Shown here: one piece after another, positions 1-10,531 of the stretch
Layout: the number at the start of each line of letters is the position of its first letter
Numbering within the stretch: the first letter of the stretch is position 1
Source of the DNA: Rhynochetos jubatus
Lineage: Eukaryota > Chordata > Aves > Eurypygiformes > Rhynochetidae
Direction of reading: 5' to 3'
Assembly (NCBI GenBank): GCA_027574665.1
Contig: CM050650.1
Span: 53,551,304 to 53,615,303, forward strand
Length of the DNA: 64,000 nt
Program-made: the position numbers and the translations under genes
Notes under the pieces: generated by a model
What the model saw: the letters and a program-made list of their open reading frames with translations, nothing else
What the model was told of the DNA's origin: nothing
Database searches by the model: none

Positions 1-2070
1 TTTATCTAGAACTTGACAGGGTTGTTAATCCTTGATGATTAAAAAGGCATAAATGACATGGGTACTTGTCAAGACTGGATTATGGCCATCTCCACGTCAG
101 CTAAATGGCAATGGGATGACTGCTGGAAATAAATGTGAAGCGCACATTTTTGCAATGAATTATTGATTGGTCTTGATAGAGGAAATAAGAAATTAGAGTG
201 ACTGGACAATAAAATACCAAGGAGTGTTCATATTTTGATCAGCTGTATCATGAAGTAGTCACTGTAAGATAAAAAGCTGCTTGTGATATGAAGCAATTTC
301 TCTTCAAAGAAGCCTAATTCGTTTTAGACAGGAAAAAATGAACATGTGGGGTTTTCTTTTTTGATTAAGCCATAATGCACTATGGCTTACGCAATATGCA
401 AATAGTTAGATTTCTTCAACATGTACGTGGGAATTCTTAATTACCATTAGATAAACTGATAATAATTCAGCTAGTTACTAAGCATATGGTTGATATTACA
501 TCTGTAACGATTCTCAGAGCTTAAAAATTTAAGCATACACTAATGCTGATTTAATTTCTTAGCTATTTAGTTATTTAATTTTATTTGACAAACTGAAATA
601 GGTGTCATCTTGGGGAAACAGACCAAAATCTGTTGTGTAAAGACTTATCTTTACAAAATGCTTTACAGACACTGCTTTGCTCTGAAAGTTTCTTCACAGA
701 TTTTTATCTCATAATAACAAAAGAATTAATGGGAAAATAAGCATTTCAGGATGATTCATCTTACTTGTCTTCAGTTTGTTAACGAGCTCATCTCTCTCTA
801 TCTGGAAGTTTTTAATATGTGTATATGAGGAAAGATGTGCTGCTGCTTTATGGGGCTGTAAGGTTTCAAGAAAATTGTAACTCTGAATGAATATTCCTTC
901 ATCCCCACCCCCATCTATTCTCGGAAATATGCAATGTGAGATACAGTAAACGTTTCCTGCTCGCCATAAATTTGTGCGTCTTCCAGCAAGAGATAAGAAA
1001 ACCAATGTATTAGGGTTTGGTATTTGCAGAATTTTGCTTAAACATGTAGAGATATTTTTAGGATATATTGGCTTCTAGAAATGACAAAAAAAAAAAAAAA
1101 AAAAAAAGTATTTCTGTTCTACCTTTTTTTTTTCCATTTTCCTTGTTATGCAGTTGAAGAAATGTGCAGGAAAAGAGTCTTAATAATTTTTAATTCTGCA
1201 ATATCAATTTTCCTTGTTTGATGTACTCAAGAGAAATAGTAGTCCTTATCCACTTTTTTGTTCATTACTGTATCAGTGTGCTTGCCTACTTGAAATCTCA
1301 TAAATAATTGTAGCTTTAGTTCCAAGACATGATGAATGAGTGTGTCTAGGCTTTTAACACTCAATATGAGAATTCTAAAAGGCCTCTATTTTCACATCTC
1401 TCTTTCAAACATTTTTTTAGTAATAAACTGCAACAAAGCAGTAGTTGGCAAGATCCAGCACTGGCATTACAATGTCCAGTCTTGTGGAAAACCAAGTTGT
1501 CCTCCATTTGGAGTTAGTCACATACTTTTGTTTGCACTTTGGTTTTGGGTTGCGGCACAGGGATTACAGGATTACGCCGTCCACTAGGTTAGTAAATTAT
1601 TCCTGCCTGGCTGCAAGGCAAGTATGTAGGAAGGCATACCTAACTTTTAGTTCTTCATAACCTTTTTGTTTCTCAATGGAAATAACTTGGAAAACTGCAC
1701 CCTGTCTCCTCAGGTCTTCCTAGCTGTATGTGTTTTTTCATGATGGCAGGTAATTTCTCTTATAAATATCTAAGCATAGATGTCATGTAACATATTTATG
1801 AATGTAAGCATGCCAAAATACCCCAATTAGTTTACTAGGAAGTGTGATCATAATGTGTACAAACATTATCAGGCACATGATCACTTGTTGTGACTTTAAC
1901 TTCCCCCAGTTGGCAATAGCATGAGATAATCTGCCTCCTCTTAAGCAGTGTGAAGGGAACTGTTTCCTGCACCCTGGCCAAGCAGCAGTGCTGGCAGAGG
2001 GATCCAGTTTGCTTCTCCTGCGCTAGGATTACAGTGGGAAGAATTTCCAAGGAAAGTTAGCCATTGCATG
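1..2070. other. Gene-free AT-rich sequence
   Basis: I see no exon-like, RNA-gene or recognisable repeat sequence here. Stops are frequent in all frames; the longest open frames are under 100 codons and lack protein-like composition. The only standout is a 22-base A run near 1.09 kb. Confidence 0.5.
1086..1107 (+). repeat. Poly-A run of 22
   Basis: This is an uninterrupted run of 22 A followed by GTATTTCTG. It could be the relic tail of a retroposed sequence, but nothing 5' of it resembles a SINE or processed gene copy and I see no flanking target duplication. It is most simply a homopolymer microsatellite. Confidence 0.9.
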
Positions 2071-2073
2071 AAA

Positions 2074-2092
2074 GGGGAAAGGGGTGGGTGGG
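2074..2092 (+). other. Canonical G-quadruplex motif
   Basis: Four G-runs lie within 19 bases: GGGG, GGGG, GGG and GGG, separated by loops of 3, 1 and 1 bases. A further GT/GG-rich stretch with a run of six G follows to about 2121. Short loops of this kind form stable parallel quadruplexes in general. No promoter or gene is visible nearby, so a function is not implied. Confidence 0.75.
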
Positions 2093-2124
2093 TGTCTTTA
2101 TATGTGGTGGTGTGGTGGGGGGAG

Positions 2125-5100
2125 TAAAGACCATTTCACCAAGAGCAGAGTTTGATCTACTGGCTTTTTCAGATAAATTAGCACTTAAGCTAATGAGAAG
2201 CAACTTAAATTTCTGCTCAAACTATAAAGTAACTGTTGGCAGAACAGCAAAGCACAGTTTTCCTGGCTGGTTGGGTTGTGCCAGGATGTGAACAGCTACG
2301 TTTTAGATATAACGTATATAGTAAAACCCATTCAGGGTTGCGATGCCCATTAGCTTTTTCATTGTAAATGGGGACTTTGAGTGTTGAGCTTTTGGAAAAA
2401 AAACCTCATTTGGTTTCTTTAAATATAAAGTTTCAGCATTTGGAGAGAGAGAAATAGTCCTTTTTCCAGCTTTATGATACTTGGATGGTTTACCTTTATA
2501 CACAGTTTTTTTTAAAATAATGAGAGTATTTGGGCATTAAAATTCTTCTCTCACTGAAACCAGTAGGAAAAACTCTAAGTTGACTGTGAAGAGTATTAGG
2601 CCAATAATGGATAGGAAAAAATGAACCACACTCTGACACCAAGCTGGTTCCATTTGTGTCCAAGCCCATGGCATTTTCTCACACAAAGACTGCTGGGAAG
2701 TTGCGTGGGTCAGCCCACACTGGAATCCCTGGCCTGACTAGAACTGGTCCAATTGAACCTAAATATCATCAGATATAGAGAAGTCTGTTACATGTTCCCA
2801 TAATTCCTGCCCGTAAGAAGCAACTCATGGGTAGGTGTAGGCAGGTGTAAAAAGTCTGGTTATCTTTAGTTTAGGTTGCAATGTCAGTTTTACCAGGTCT
2901 GCCACAAAACTAATTTGAGAGAATGGTAAGTCATAGCCAAACCTGTTTTACCTTGTGATTTAATCCTTGTTGAGAATTTAGCCAATGTAGAAAGTTTTAA
3001 GGCTTTATGTCAGCATTTTGCAGCTGAATCAACACAAAACATTAGATTCACAAGAACTGTACTTAGTATGAGTGCAAGCACACAGTGAAAATTAAGCTTC
3101 CTATAGAAATTTTCTATAAATACTAGCTGTGATGATTGCACTATTATAAATTGTTAGATCTTACTTAGTTGAAGAATATTGTGACCATGTAAATAACTAC
3201 TGAGTGGAGAGAGCTGTGAGATAAAATAGTTTCTCTTCCCATCTGGTTAGGTGTAAAAGAAAAATGATGCTAAATCAGAGGTTTATGCTATCATTTATTG
3301 ATGGTATTCTTATGCTTTCATAACATCTTAAATTTGAAAATATCAGTGCCTCAGGAATCTAACTCCTTTCACTGTAGGTGCTAAAATTTCCATAAATGTA
3401 TGGCATGAAATCTGATAGGTTTGTTTTTACTGAATTGAGATGTAACTGAGACTCTATTAGCTTATTATAATCCCTCTGCTAAATTGGGTTCTGCATATTT
3501 TCTTACTGTTAAATTTCACTATGCACTGTACGTATTGCAAATATGTAACTCCACAGTTGACTGGGAATAGTTTTGAAGAGGTTGTTATGGTCTCTCTTGC
3601 GTAAGTAATACATCTTTAGAAAACAGAATTAGGTCATTGACACACACATTTAACAGTGATTTGACTCAAACAGAAGAACTGGAACTGTTTCTTTGCCCCC
3701 TGAGGAAAAGAGCAGTTCTTTGTGTACTGAAGTCCTCCTGACTTTTCATCGTAGGCTACATGTTATGATTACTGTCCCTCCCTTGGAGGACAATTAGACT
3801 TTTTTTTTTTTTTACCAGAGTATACTTCTCCCTTTCCCACCAGACACACTTTGGCCAGGCTAATTGCTATGGCTGGACAGATTCAAGGAGCTGAGCTCAA
3901 GCTCTTAAGTTGAAACTTGTGACTATTCACTTTGGAACATTTTTACAGTTAAAAATTCCAGAATGGAGCTCAAGACACACAGTAGACTTCCTTTGCAGTG
4001 ATCAGAAATTCACAAACTTAACTATCCTGAAATTTGCAGTTCCAGAGAGCCTTTCAACAAGGCTGTCAAGGTATTCTGAAAATGTTAATTAAACATTACA
4101 CTTTGGACGGTGGTTTACTTTTTCTCCTGATAAGTGAAGCACTAGCGTACTCTGGGGTATTCCTGTGGCTGTACAATAAATCAGTAATACAAAGAGATAA
4201 GGAATTCAGAAGTCCAGACTGCTGTATGTTACTGATGAACTATTTCCTCCAGTATATCTAATTAAATAACATCTAAAGGTTAGCTATACAACCAAAACTG
4301 GTAAGCAGTTTTACAAATTGTTATGGGAAACACTGACAGAAGTCTTAGTTTTTAAAGGATCTCAGTGGTATGAAGTTTGTTAAGAAAATCGGGTGTGTTG
4401 TTGCTGCAGGATGTTGGCTGGCTGGAGTGGCATTTGTCCATACCAGTTCCGCACTGAAGGCTGGAGTGCGTGTGGTTGTGCTTCCGCTCTGCAGGAAGCA
4501 GTGCATCAGCATAGCTGTGGAAAGCCACACGCGTAGATCTCAATGTCCTTCCTCCTCCCTACCCCTTGAGTAGCTTAAGTGTGAAATGGATGTTTGGAGT
4601 ATTATATTTAAACCTCCTTTGTTTTGTGTACGTGAGACCCTGCTACGGGCTGGTTCTTACTCCAGGACAGTTTTATGCCACTTTCACATTTTAGTGGTGG
4701 CTTCACAAGGCCTCAGGTCACATCCTCCACCAGTGTGACGTGCCTCACTGGTGAGCTGGACATACACTGTCTCTGAGCTGCAATGGAAAATGTGAGCAAA
4801 TAAACTTTGCCAGACCTGTACTGGGTTTCTGCATGGTCATTTTGTTGTTTCGGTTTCTAAACCTTGGTGTGGGAATTTTGTAGCTATGACAGTTTCCCAG
4901 TATCTGTGGCTGTGAAAAGGTTAGGAGCAGTTATTCTGCACTGCTCCAGAGTGTGAAAGAATGTTCAGGAGAATTTGTTTCCAAGTGTTAAAAATCTCTT
5001 CACAGATGCTGCTCAAAACGGAATAGCTTCATTAAATCCAGGGTGTATATTCTGAACTGACATTCAGTGAATACAACAGAATTGTCACTTTACTGCTTGA

Positions 5101-7410
5101 ATATTTTGTTTCATGATTAATACAGTGTCCCTGAAAGAGGAAAGATGTCTTTGTATATATAAAAAAACCCTCACAAATACCTTGGACTGTGGTAGTAGAT
5201 TGCATAAGAATCCCAGCACATTAAAAAATTGAATATATGAAGTAATGCTATCTGTAGCAACCGTCATATGGTTTAATCATAGTTTAATACAACCAAGTTC
5301 AGCCTGAGTCCAAGAGATAGTTATCCTATTAAAAACCAGTGTGATTACAGAGCTGTTTTCAGGAAAGAGAGGAAAAGGGCTTGTCAGCTTTTGGCAGCGC
5401 TGAGGTGTTGGACTTTGATCAGAAACTTTGATTCCTGTGGCTTCTATTACACAGGAAAGGAACTAGTCTTGGCACATCTTCTAACAGGTTGTGAAAGATC
5501 TGTTGCTCATGCCCATTGGAAGAACTTTCTTGACTATCAGACATCTTGGTTTCATTAAATAGCTTCAGAGAAGTCATGAATTAGAACTACAGCATTCACA
5601 AAAATGGTTTTAATAATGAGTTTCCAGGCACCGTATTTATGAAGCATGGGAGAATAGCACTTTCCTGCCTGCCAGATATCTGGAAGGAAAAGTTTATTGA
5701 AGCTTATGAGATGATACACTTAAAAACATGGTAAGGGAATGGAAGGTGAAAAGTCATTTGTAAATACTGGTATGAAAACTAGAAGCTACTATATACGACT
5801 TATTTTAATAAGCATGTTAAACGATACAAATGGTTGAGATTTTATGTATTTTCTTAGGCTTTACATTTTCTATTAAATTTATAGTTTGTATGATTTCATT
5901 CCACTTTTAAAGTCAGTGTACTGCTCTAAGTGGTCAGGTTTATCTATGTTTACCCCTCAAAAGCTGCTGGAGGACTTGAAACAGAAACACTTGCAAACAG
6001 CATCAGTAAAAGGAGAGTAAGGCATGAAAAGGTATCGACCAAATCCACCTTACTTCTATTTCTTTGATAAGGGTGAATGCTGCAAGCACTACAGCGTTTC
6101 ACAGATGAGGAATGGACCTATATAGAAATTCAGATGCTCATTTTGGAAAGCCTGTAGGTATGCATGGATTTTCTAGCAGTGAATAAGCATTCCTGCTTCT
6201 CTAGCACTGCCTGCTGCAGGGCATCTTGCCTGTGTGAGATGGGAAAGGCTGCACAGGATCTCCACTTACTGACCAGCCAGCCCACTTCCATGTCTGCAGG
6301 TACAGCTGGCCACCTACGGCAATTTTCAGAGCTGTGGAGCTCCCACGGGCTGATCTCAGTCATATTCCAGTAGTCAGCCACCTGAGGCACCAGTATATCT
6401 GAAAATTCAGCTTTGGCTCCCCTTCCACATGTTTCTCATTATAGCAAAGTGTGATTTTTAGAGTGTAATAATGATGTCAGATCAGCTCCACGTCCAGACC
6501 CTAGCAGTAGGGGTACCTACGCATGGAGTTAATCAGAAACACTTTCGTGTACAGGTAGCCAAACTGGTTCATCCAGGGTAATGGAGACCAGGAAACACAG
6601 ATTTTGGGTAACGTAAGTCCCTGCTTGTGACCTTAAGCTTTATTTTTATCTTTTTATTTAAATGCAGCTATTGTAGTGGTTAATGAACAGTGTGGACTGA
6701 GCACATATCTGCAAGCATGTCACACAGACCTGAGATGCGCTAAGGTTACCCCTGATGTGGAAAACTAGCCTTTGCTTTGGGGAAGGAGGGACTGCAGGGG
6801 GAGTGCTGGAGGATTCTCAGTGTTGTTTTACTTGTATTCTATTTACAAAATGGGCAAGTGCAAACTCTGTTTAAACCAGATCCTGGGTGGTAAGACCACA
6901 CTGCCAACTGTGCTAGCTAGTCAGGATTCCAGATATCCAGACTCAAGTTAACCTTTTGACTCTGTGAAGGTGATGAGGTTTCAGCCAAGATTCAGTAAAA
7001 GCATTAAACTACTGGTAATACAAAAATGGCAGGGCTTATTGTATTTTTCATTAACTTTCTAGGCTGAAATGGTTTGTTCTTGTATCTGTAGTTGGAAATA
7101 ATACACAAATTGCAATCTTTAAAGGAGGCTTGGGACAATTGTAAGTTTCCATGTGAAATAATAATATTTAGAAAATAAAATCTTCAGGACCTGATGCGAA
7201 TCAGTGTTTTTGTTTTTCTTCTAACAAAGCAGAATTCTTCAGTTCAGTTCTGGGCTTGATTTTCACTTTGGATGCTGCTGCTCTTGTTTTAACTGAATAG
7301 CTAAAGCTGTCATGATGTTGTAATAGTTAATTAAGCCAAAGACGTTATATACAATTTTTTAAAAAATTTCCCTGGTTCAGAAAAAAAAAATTAGAGAAAA
7401 TTAAAAACAC
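2125..7410. other. Gene-free sequence
   Basis: No coding exon, RNA gene or confident repeat was recognised. Both-strand open frames of 60-86 codons near 4.35-4.57 and 6.13-6.39 kb overlap each other and lack any known motif, so they are treated as chance. A T14 run lies at 3800-3813. Confidence 0.45.
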
Positions 7411-7412
7411 AA

Positions 7413-7467
7413 GTGTGGGGTGGGTTTTGGGGTGGGTTTTTTTTTGGGGGGTAGTTTTTTTTTTTCC
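7413..7467 (+). repeat. G/T-rich tract with G-quadruplex potential
   Basis: This is a strongly strand-asymmetric tract of G and T followed by CCCC. G-runs lie at 7417-7420, 7422-7424, 7429-7432, 7434-7436 and 7446-7451, so the first four make a canonical quadruplex motif with loops of 1, 4 and 1. It belongs to a class of A/C or G/T tracts that recurs through the window. Confidence 0.75.
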
Positions 7468-7557
7468 CCAAAATATACTCTTTCTATGTATACCATAATT
7501 CCATGTTTAAACTTTTAACCAAAATCTAGCATGGATAATGCAGCGCTGCATGCAGAT

Positions 7558-7663
7558 CAGTGGTTTCCAATTTTCTGGTGTTTGTGAATCCAGTTCCAGC
7601 ATCACAACCTCCTTTCCAGTTGCTCCTTTGCTCTGTGAACCCTGATTTATTTGAGAATCACTG
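7558..7663. mobile_element. hAT-like short inverted-repeat element (MITE relic)
   Basis: The segment begins CAGTGGTTTCC and ends GAGAATCACTG. The reverse complement of its last 33 bases (CAGTGATTCTCAA...GGGTTCACAGAG) resembles the first 33, and both resemble the CAGTGGTTCTCAA-type ends of hAT/Charlie transposons. At 106 bp it is the size of an internally deleted non-autonomous copy. The 8 bp flanks (ATGCAGAT and AGTTTGCA) do not give a clean target duplication, so the copy is either old or the ends are slightly misplaced. It holds no transposase sequence. Confidence 0.4.
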
Positions 7664-8820
7664 AGTTTGCAGAGCCATAGCGATGGGAAACCTCAGTGAT
7701 GAGGAATGATTCCTTTGTTTGTGGGAATACCAGTTCCCAGTGCTGCCTTGGCTGGTGTCCTGGCTCTGACAGTGCATTTGACAGCATCAGATAACTGAAC
7801 TTGTAAAAATGGCACAGTAGGCAGATCATTTCTTCTTCACAACTGTTTTCACCCTGATTACAGATATTTATAGACAGGTTTAAAACCATAAAACATGAGA
7901 CTTTAATAGCCTTTCAAAATGGGATGTTGTTTTCACAAAATCTGATTATCCTTGACAGCTGTGCGAGTTATGTATGACTGTCAAAACTCTAGATATATCC
8001 TTGCTCTTATTTTGAATATTTTTTTCCTGTAAAACAATACTGATTGCTTTTTTTTTCTAAATTTCTGAATTTCTCTGCCTTTAGTTTCTTTGCATGACTC
8101 CTTGTTCTTATATTGTGTGACAGTGGACTCTGATTCAAACTGCTCTATGCAATGGCTATTTTACTTTTATATCCTAGCTGTTCTTAGTCTTCTTTTCCTT
8201 GAATAAAGCAAGAAGACTTAAAATTGCAGGCTCTTCAGTTTTATGCTGCCAGGTTTTCCCATTTCCATAGATTAGGATAGTGCAGGTCAGATTAGTGGAT
8301 GGATCATGGCAGATTATTGCACATTTCCCTGTGTGTATGGCCTCTCTCATTCTCCCTTCACATTACTCCCTGCTGCATATGCCTTTCGTTTCCCTCTGCA
8401 TTGTCCCCACTAGTCCCGTGATGTCCCCTCTATTTTAAATTATGTATGTCAGATGTTTTGCCTTGAATTTAAACTGCTCTTTGTTGAGCCTGGATTGCAT
8501 AACCATGTTTATTGGTATATTGTTCATAGGTGTACTGTTTGAATATGAAGTTTTAGCTTAGTAAGGGGCTGTTGGAGGAAAAATAAGTAGTACAAAAAAG
8601 GGGTATCAGGAAGTAAACTGCTTCTGCATGAATGCTTGAGAGCTGTCGGTGGAGGGCGACAGGACAGGGACAGGTGGCCGTGTGGTGGAGAGCTGAGGGA
8701 AGAGGCCTGCATATGAAAGAGTATGACTTTTTTCGGTGAGGGAAAGCAGGGATTCAAGCTAGGATTCTGGCTGGACTTGTCTGAGGCCTTTCTTAGATTA
8801 CCTGCAGGCACCAGTCAGAC
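7664..8820. other. Gene-free sequence grading into a GC-richer block
   Basis: Nothing recognisable up to about 8.6 kb. From about 8640 the GC content rises into the block annotated next, with a purine-rich GGAGGGCGACAGGACAGGGA stretch at the boundary. Confidence 0.4.
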
Positions 8821-9447
8821 ATGTTGTTAAGATGGCTTTGCGATTGGCCAGTTGTCACGGGTGGCGGGAGGCCTGACCTGACAGGCCCAGCCATGCCAGG
8901 GCCTGTTGGACACGCAGAGTGTGAAGGCTGGAAAGCGGCAGGGGCTGTGCCATGGGAGGCTTGCAGACCCTGCTCTTGGGCCTGTGAAGGCCGCAGGTCT
9001 CCTTGTCTGACTGGATCATCCCTCCAAGCAAAACCGAACTTTTTGCTTTTAGAGATGAGGGACAGTGCTGGAGAGACAGAGAAAGGTGATGGAGCTGGGG
9101 CAGGCTGGCTTCACAGGAGGGCAGGGCTGGCTTTTTCTAACCCGGGCAGGAATCACTGCCATGCCTTGTGCCTTTCCTCGGCATCACCATCAGCACCTTC
9201 AGCTCCTCAGAGATGGCACACAAAAGCAGGCAGCAGGGACTGGACTATTTTGCTGCTCCCAGCAATCCGCTGCTCTAGGCAATCGTCTGCTTCAGCTGCA
9301 CACGTTAGAGGATCCTGTGCCAACACAGTTCAAAGAGGCAGCCTCGCATTGTGGCAGCAGGCGAGTTCTGCCAAATGTCAAAACATTGGAAAACGGGATT
9401 TGAAGAGGGATGAAATCTTACTGTATCTTGATTTCAAGATGCCATAA
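8821..9447 (+). other. GC- and CpG-richer block with a 208-codon open frame; product unknown
   Basis: This is the longest open frame in the window. The predicted 208-residue product has no recognisable domain, signal peptide, membrane segment or catalytic motif, and is rich in Ala, Ser, Gly, Cys and Trp, as GC-rich non-coding sequence often is. A second frame is also open for 112 codons at 9065-9403. Simultaneous openness of two frames argues that composition is responsible, because stop codons are AT-rich. The block clearly exceeds its surroundings in GC and carries more than a dozen CpG dinucleotides. It could be a lncRNA exon, a weak CpG-island-like element, a lineage-specific small gene, or chance. 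I favour non-coding. Confidence 0.3.
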
Positions 9448-9449
9448 CA

Positions 9450-10365
9450 GGTATATACACATCTCATACGTACACATGACATAGTAATTAAGCCAAAGGG
9501 AAAAGCTGCATGGAAAGATGCTGAGACTGTCAATTTGTGAATAAAGGACTGTGCTCCTTAGAAGAATATGCAGAGGTATGTTATGCGGTACTTTCTACCA
9601 TGTGTTGGGATAGACGTCATATTACGGAGGTGTAATTTTGTATGCTGCTCTGGCATTAATTAATAAGCAGAGAAAAAACAAGAGAAAGACTTTCTGGGCT
9701 TCCTAGTAATGTGGGTCTTTAACATTGGTCTGTTGAAGGGATGTGAAGTTTTGCAGGGCATTTTAAATCCTTTCTGTTCAGCTGGTATTTGCACCTTGTC
9801 CCATAATTTTAGATGAGAGCTATGTTATACTCCATCTAAACTTCTGATGGCCCCGGAAATCTCTGGACTGAATTTTCTTGCAGGATTCCAAGATACGTTT
9901 CAGTAGGTGTTCTTTATAGTAAAGACTGATAAAAGATCTGCTCTGATAAAATATGCATGGTTTTTCAAACGCTTTGCTCAGATTAATTTTTTATTCCCAG
10001 TGAGTCCAATAGCAACTTATAACTTGAGTTTTTTTCATTAAGTTGTTGGAAATAACTGTGCTGCAGCAAATGATAAATATGCTATATTATTCTGAAAATT
10101 CTGCACTGTAAAGCATGAACATAATTTTCTTACTTATAAGATAGTTTCCATGCTGTGCACAAATCTCTTGTTATGTGTCTTGTGTTGTGGTTGTCCTTAT
10201 TTTCATTTAAATTTATTGCAGTGGTTTGTCTGAAGAAAATATTTTGATTGGTTAGTAAACATGCCATAGGGGGTAGGTAATTTACATGTACCAACAATTC
10301 TGTTGAAATTGCTATTCAGCAGTTTAAACTTCTTATTTCATTCTTGCTGTAGTTAAACAAGGGGG
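9450..10365. other. Gene-free sequence
   Basis: AT-rich and stop-dense. I recognise no repeat family or exon here. Confidence 0.45.
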
Positions 10366-10480
10366 AAAAAAAACCCTCCCCAAAACTCAACCTAGAGGAA
10401 AAAACAAACAAACAAAAAAACCCCCCAAACCCAAAACCACAAAAATAAACCCCACCCCAAACTAAAACCAAAAAACCCCT
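10366..10480 (+). repeat. A/C-rich low-complexity tract
   Basis: About 115 bases of A and C with few other bases, including a (CAAA)n core near 10403 and C-runs of up to six. The complementary G/T class is found at 7.4, 25.0, 28.65, 49.5 and 55.5 kb. A TTTG array lies about 30 bases downstream and can pair with the CAAA core. Confidence 0.8.
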
Positions 10481-10507
10481 GACAGGTCCAGAAAAATGGA
10501 ATAGGTG

Positions 10508-10531
10508 GTTTGTTTGTTTGCTTGTTTGTTT
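10508..10531 (+). repeat. (TTTG)n microsatellite
   Basis: About six TTTG units with one interruption (TTTGCTTG). The array is the reverse complement of the CAAACAAACAAA core around 10403-10414, which gives a potential stem with a loop of about 95 bases. Confidence 0.8.

Noticed and set aside
1086-1107. Processed pseudogene tail
   Set aside because: No gene-like sequence, target duplication or polyadenylation signal precedes the A run.
6095-6125. MIR-like TTTCACAGATGAGGAATGG
   Set aside because: The match is one short word, with nothing on either side in MIR order.
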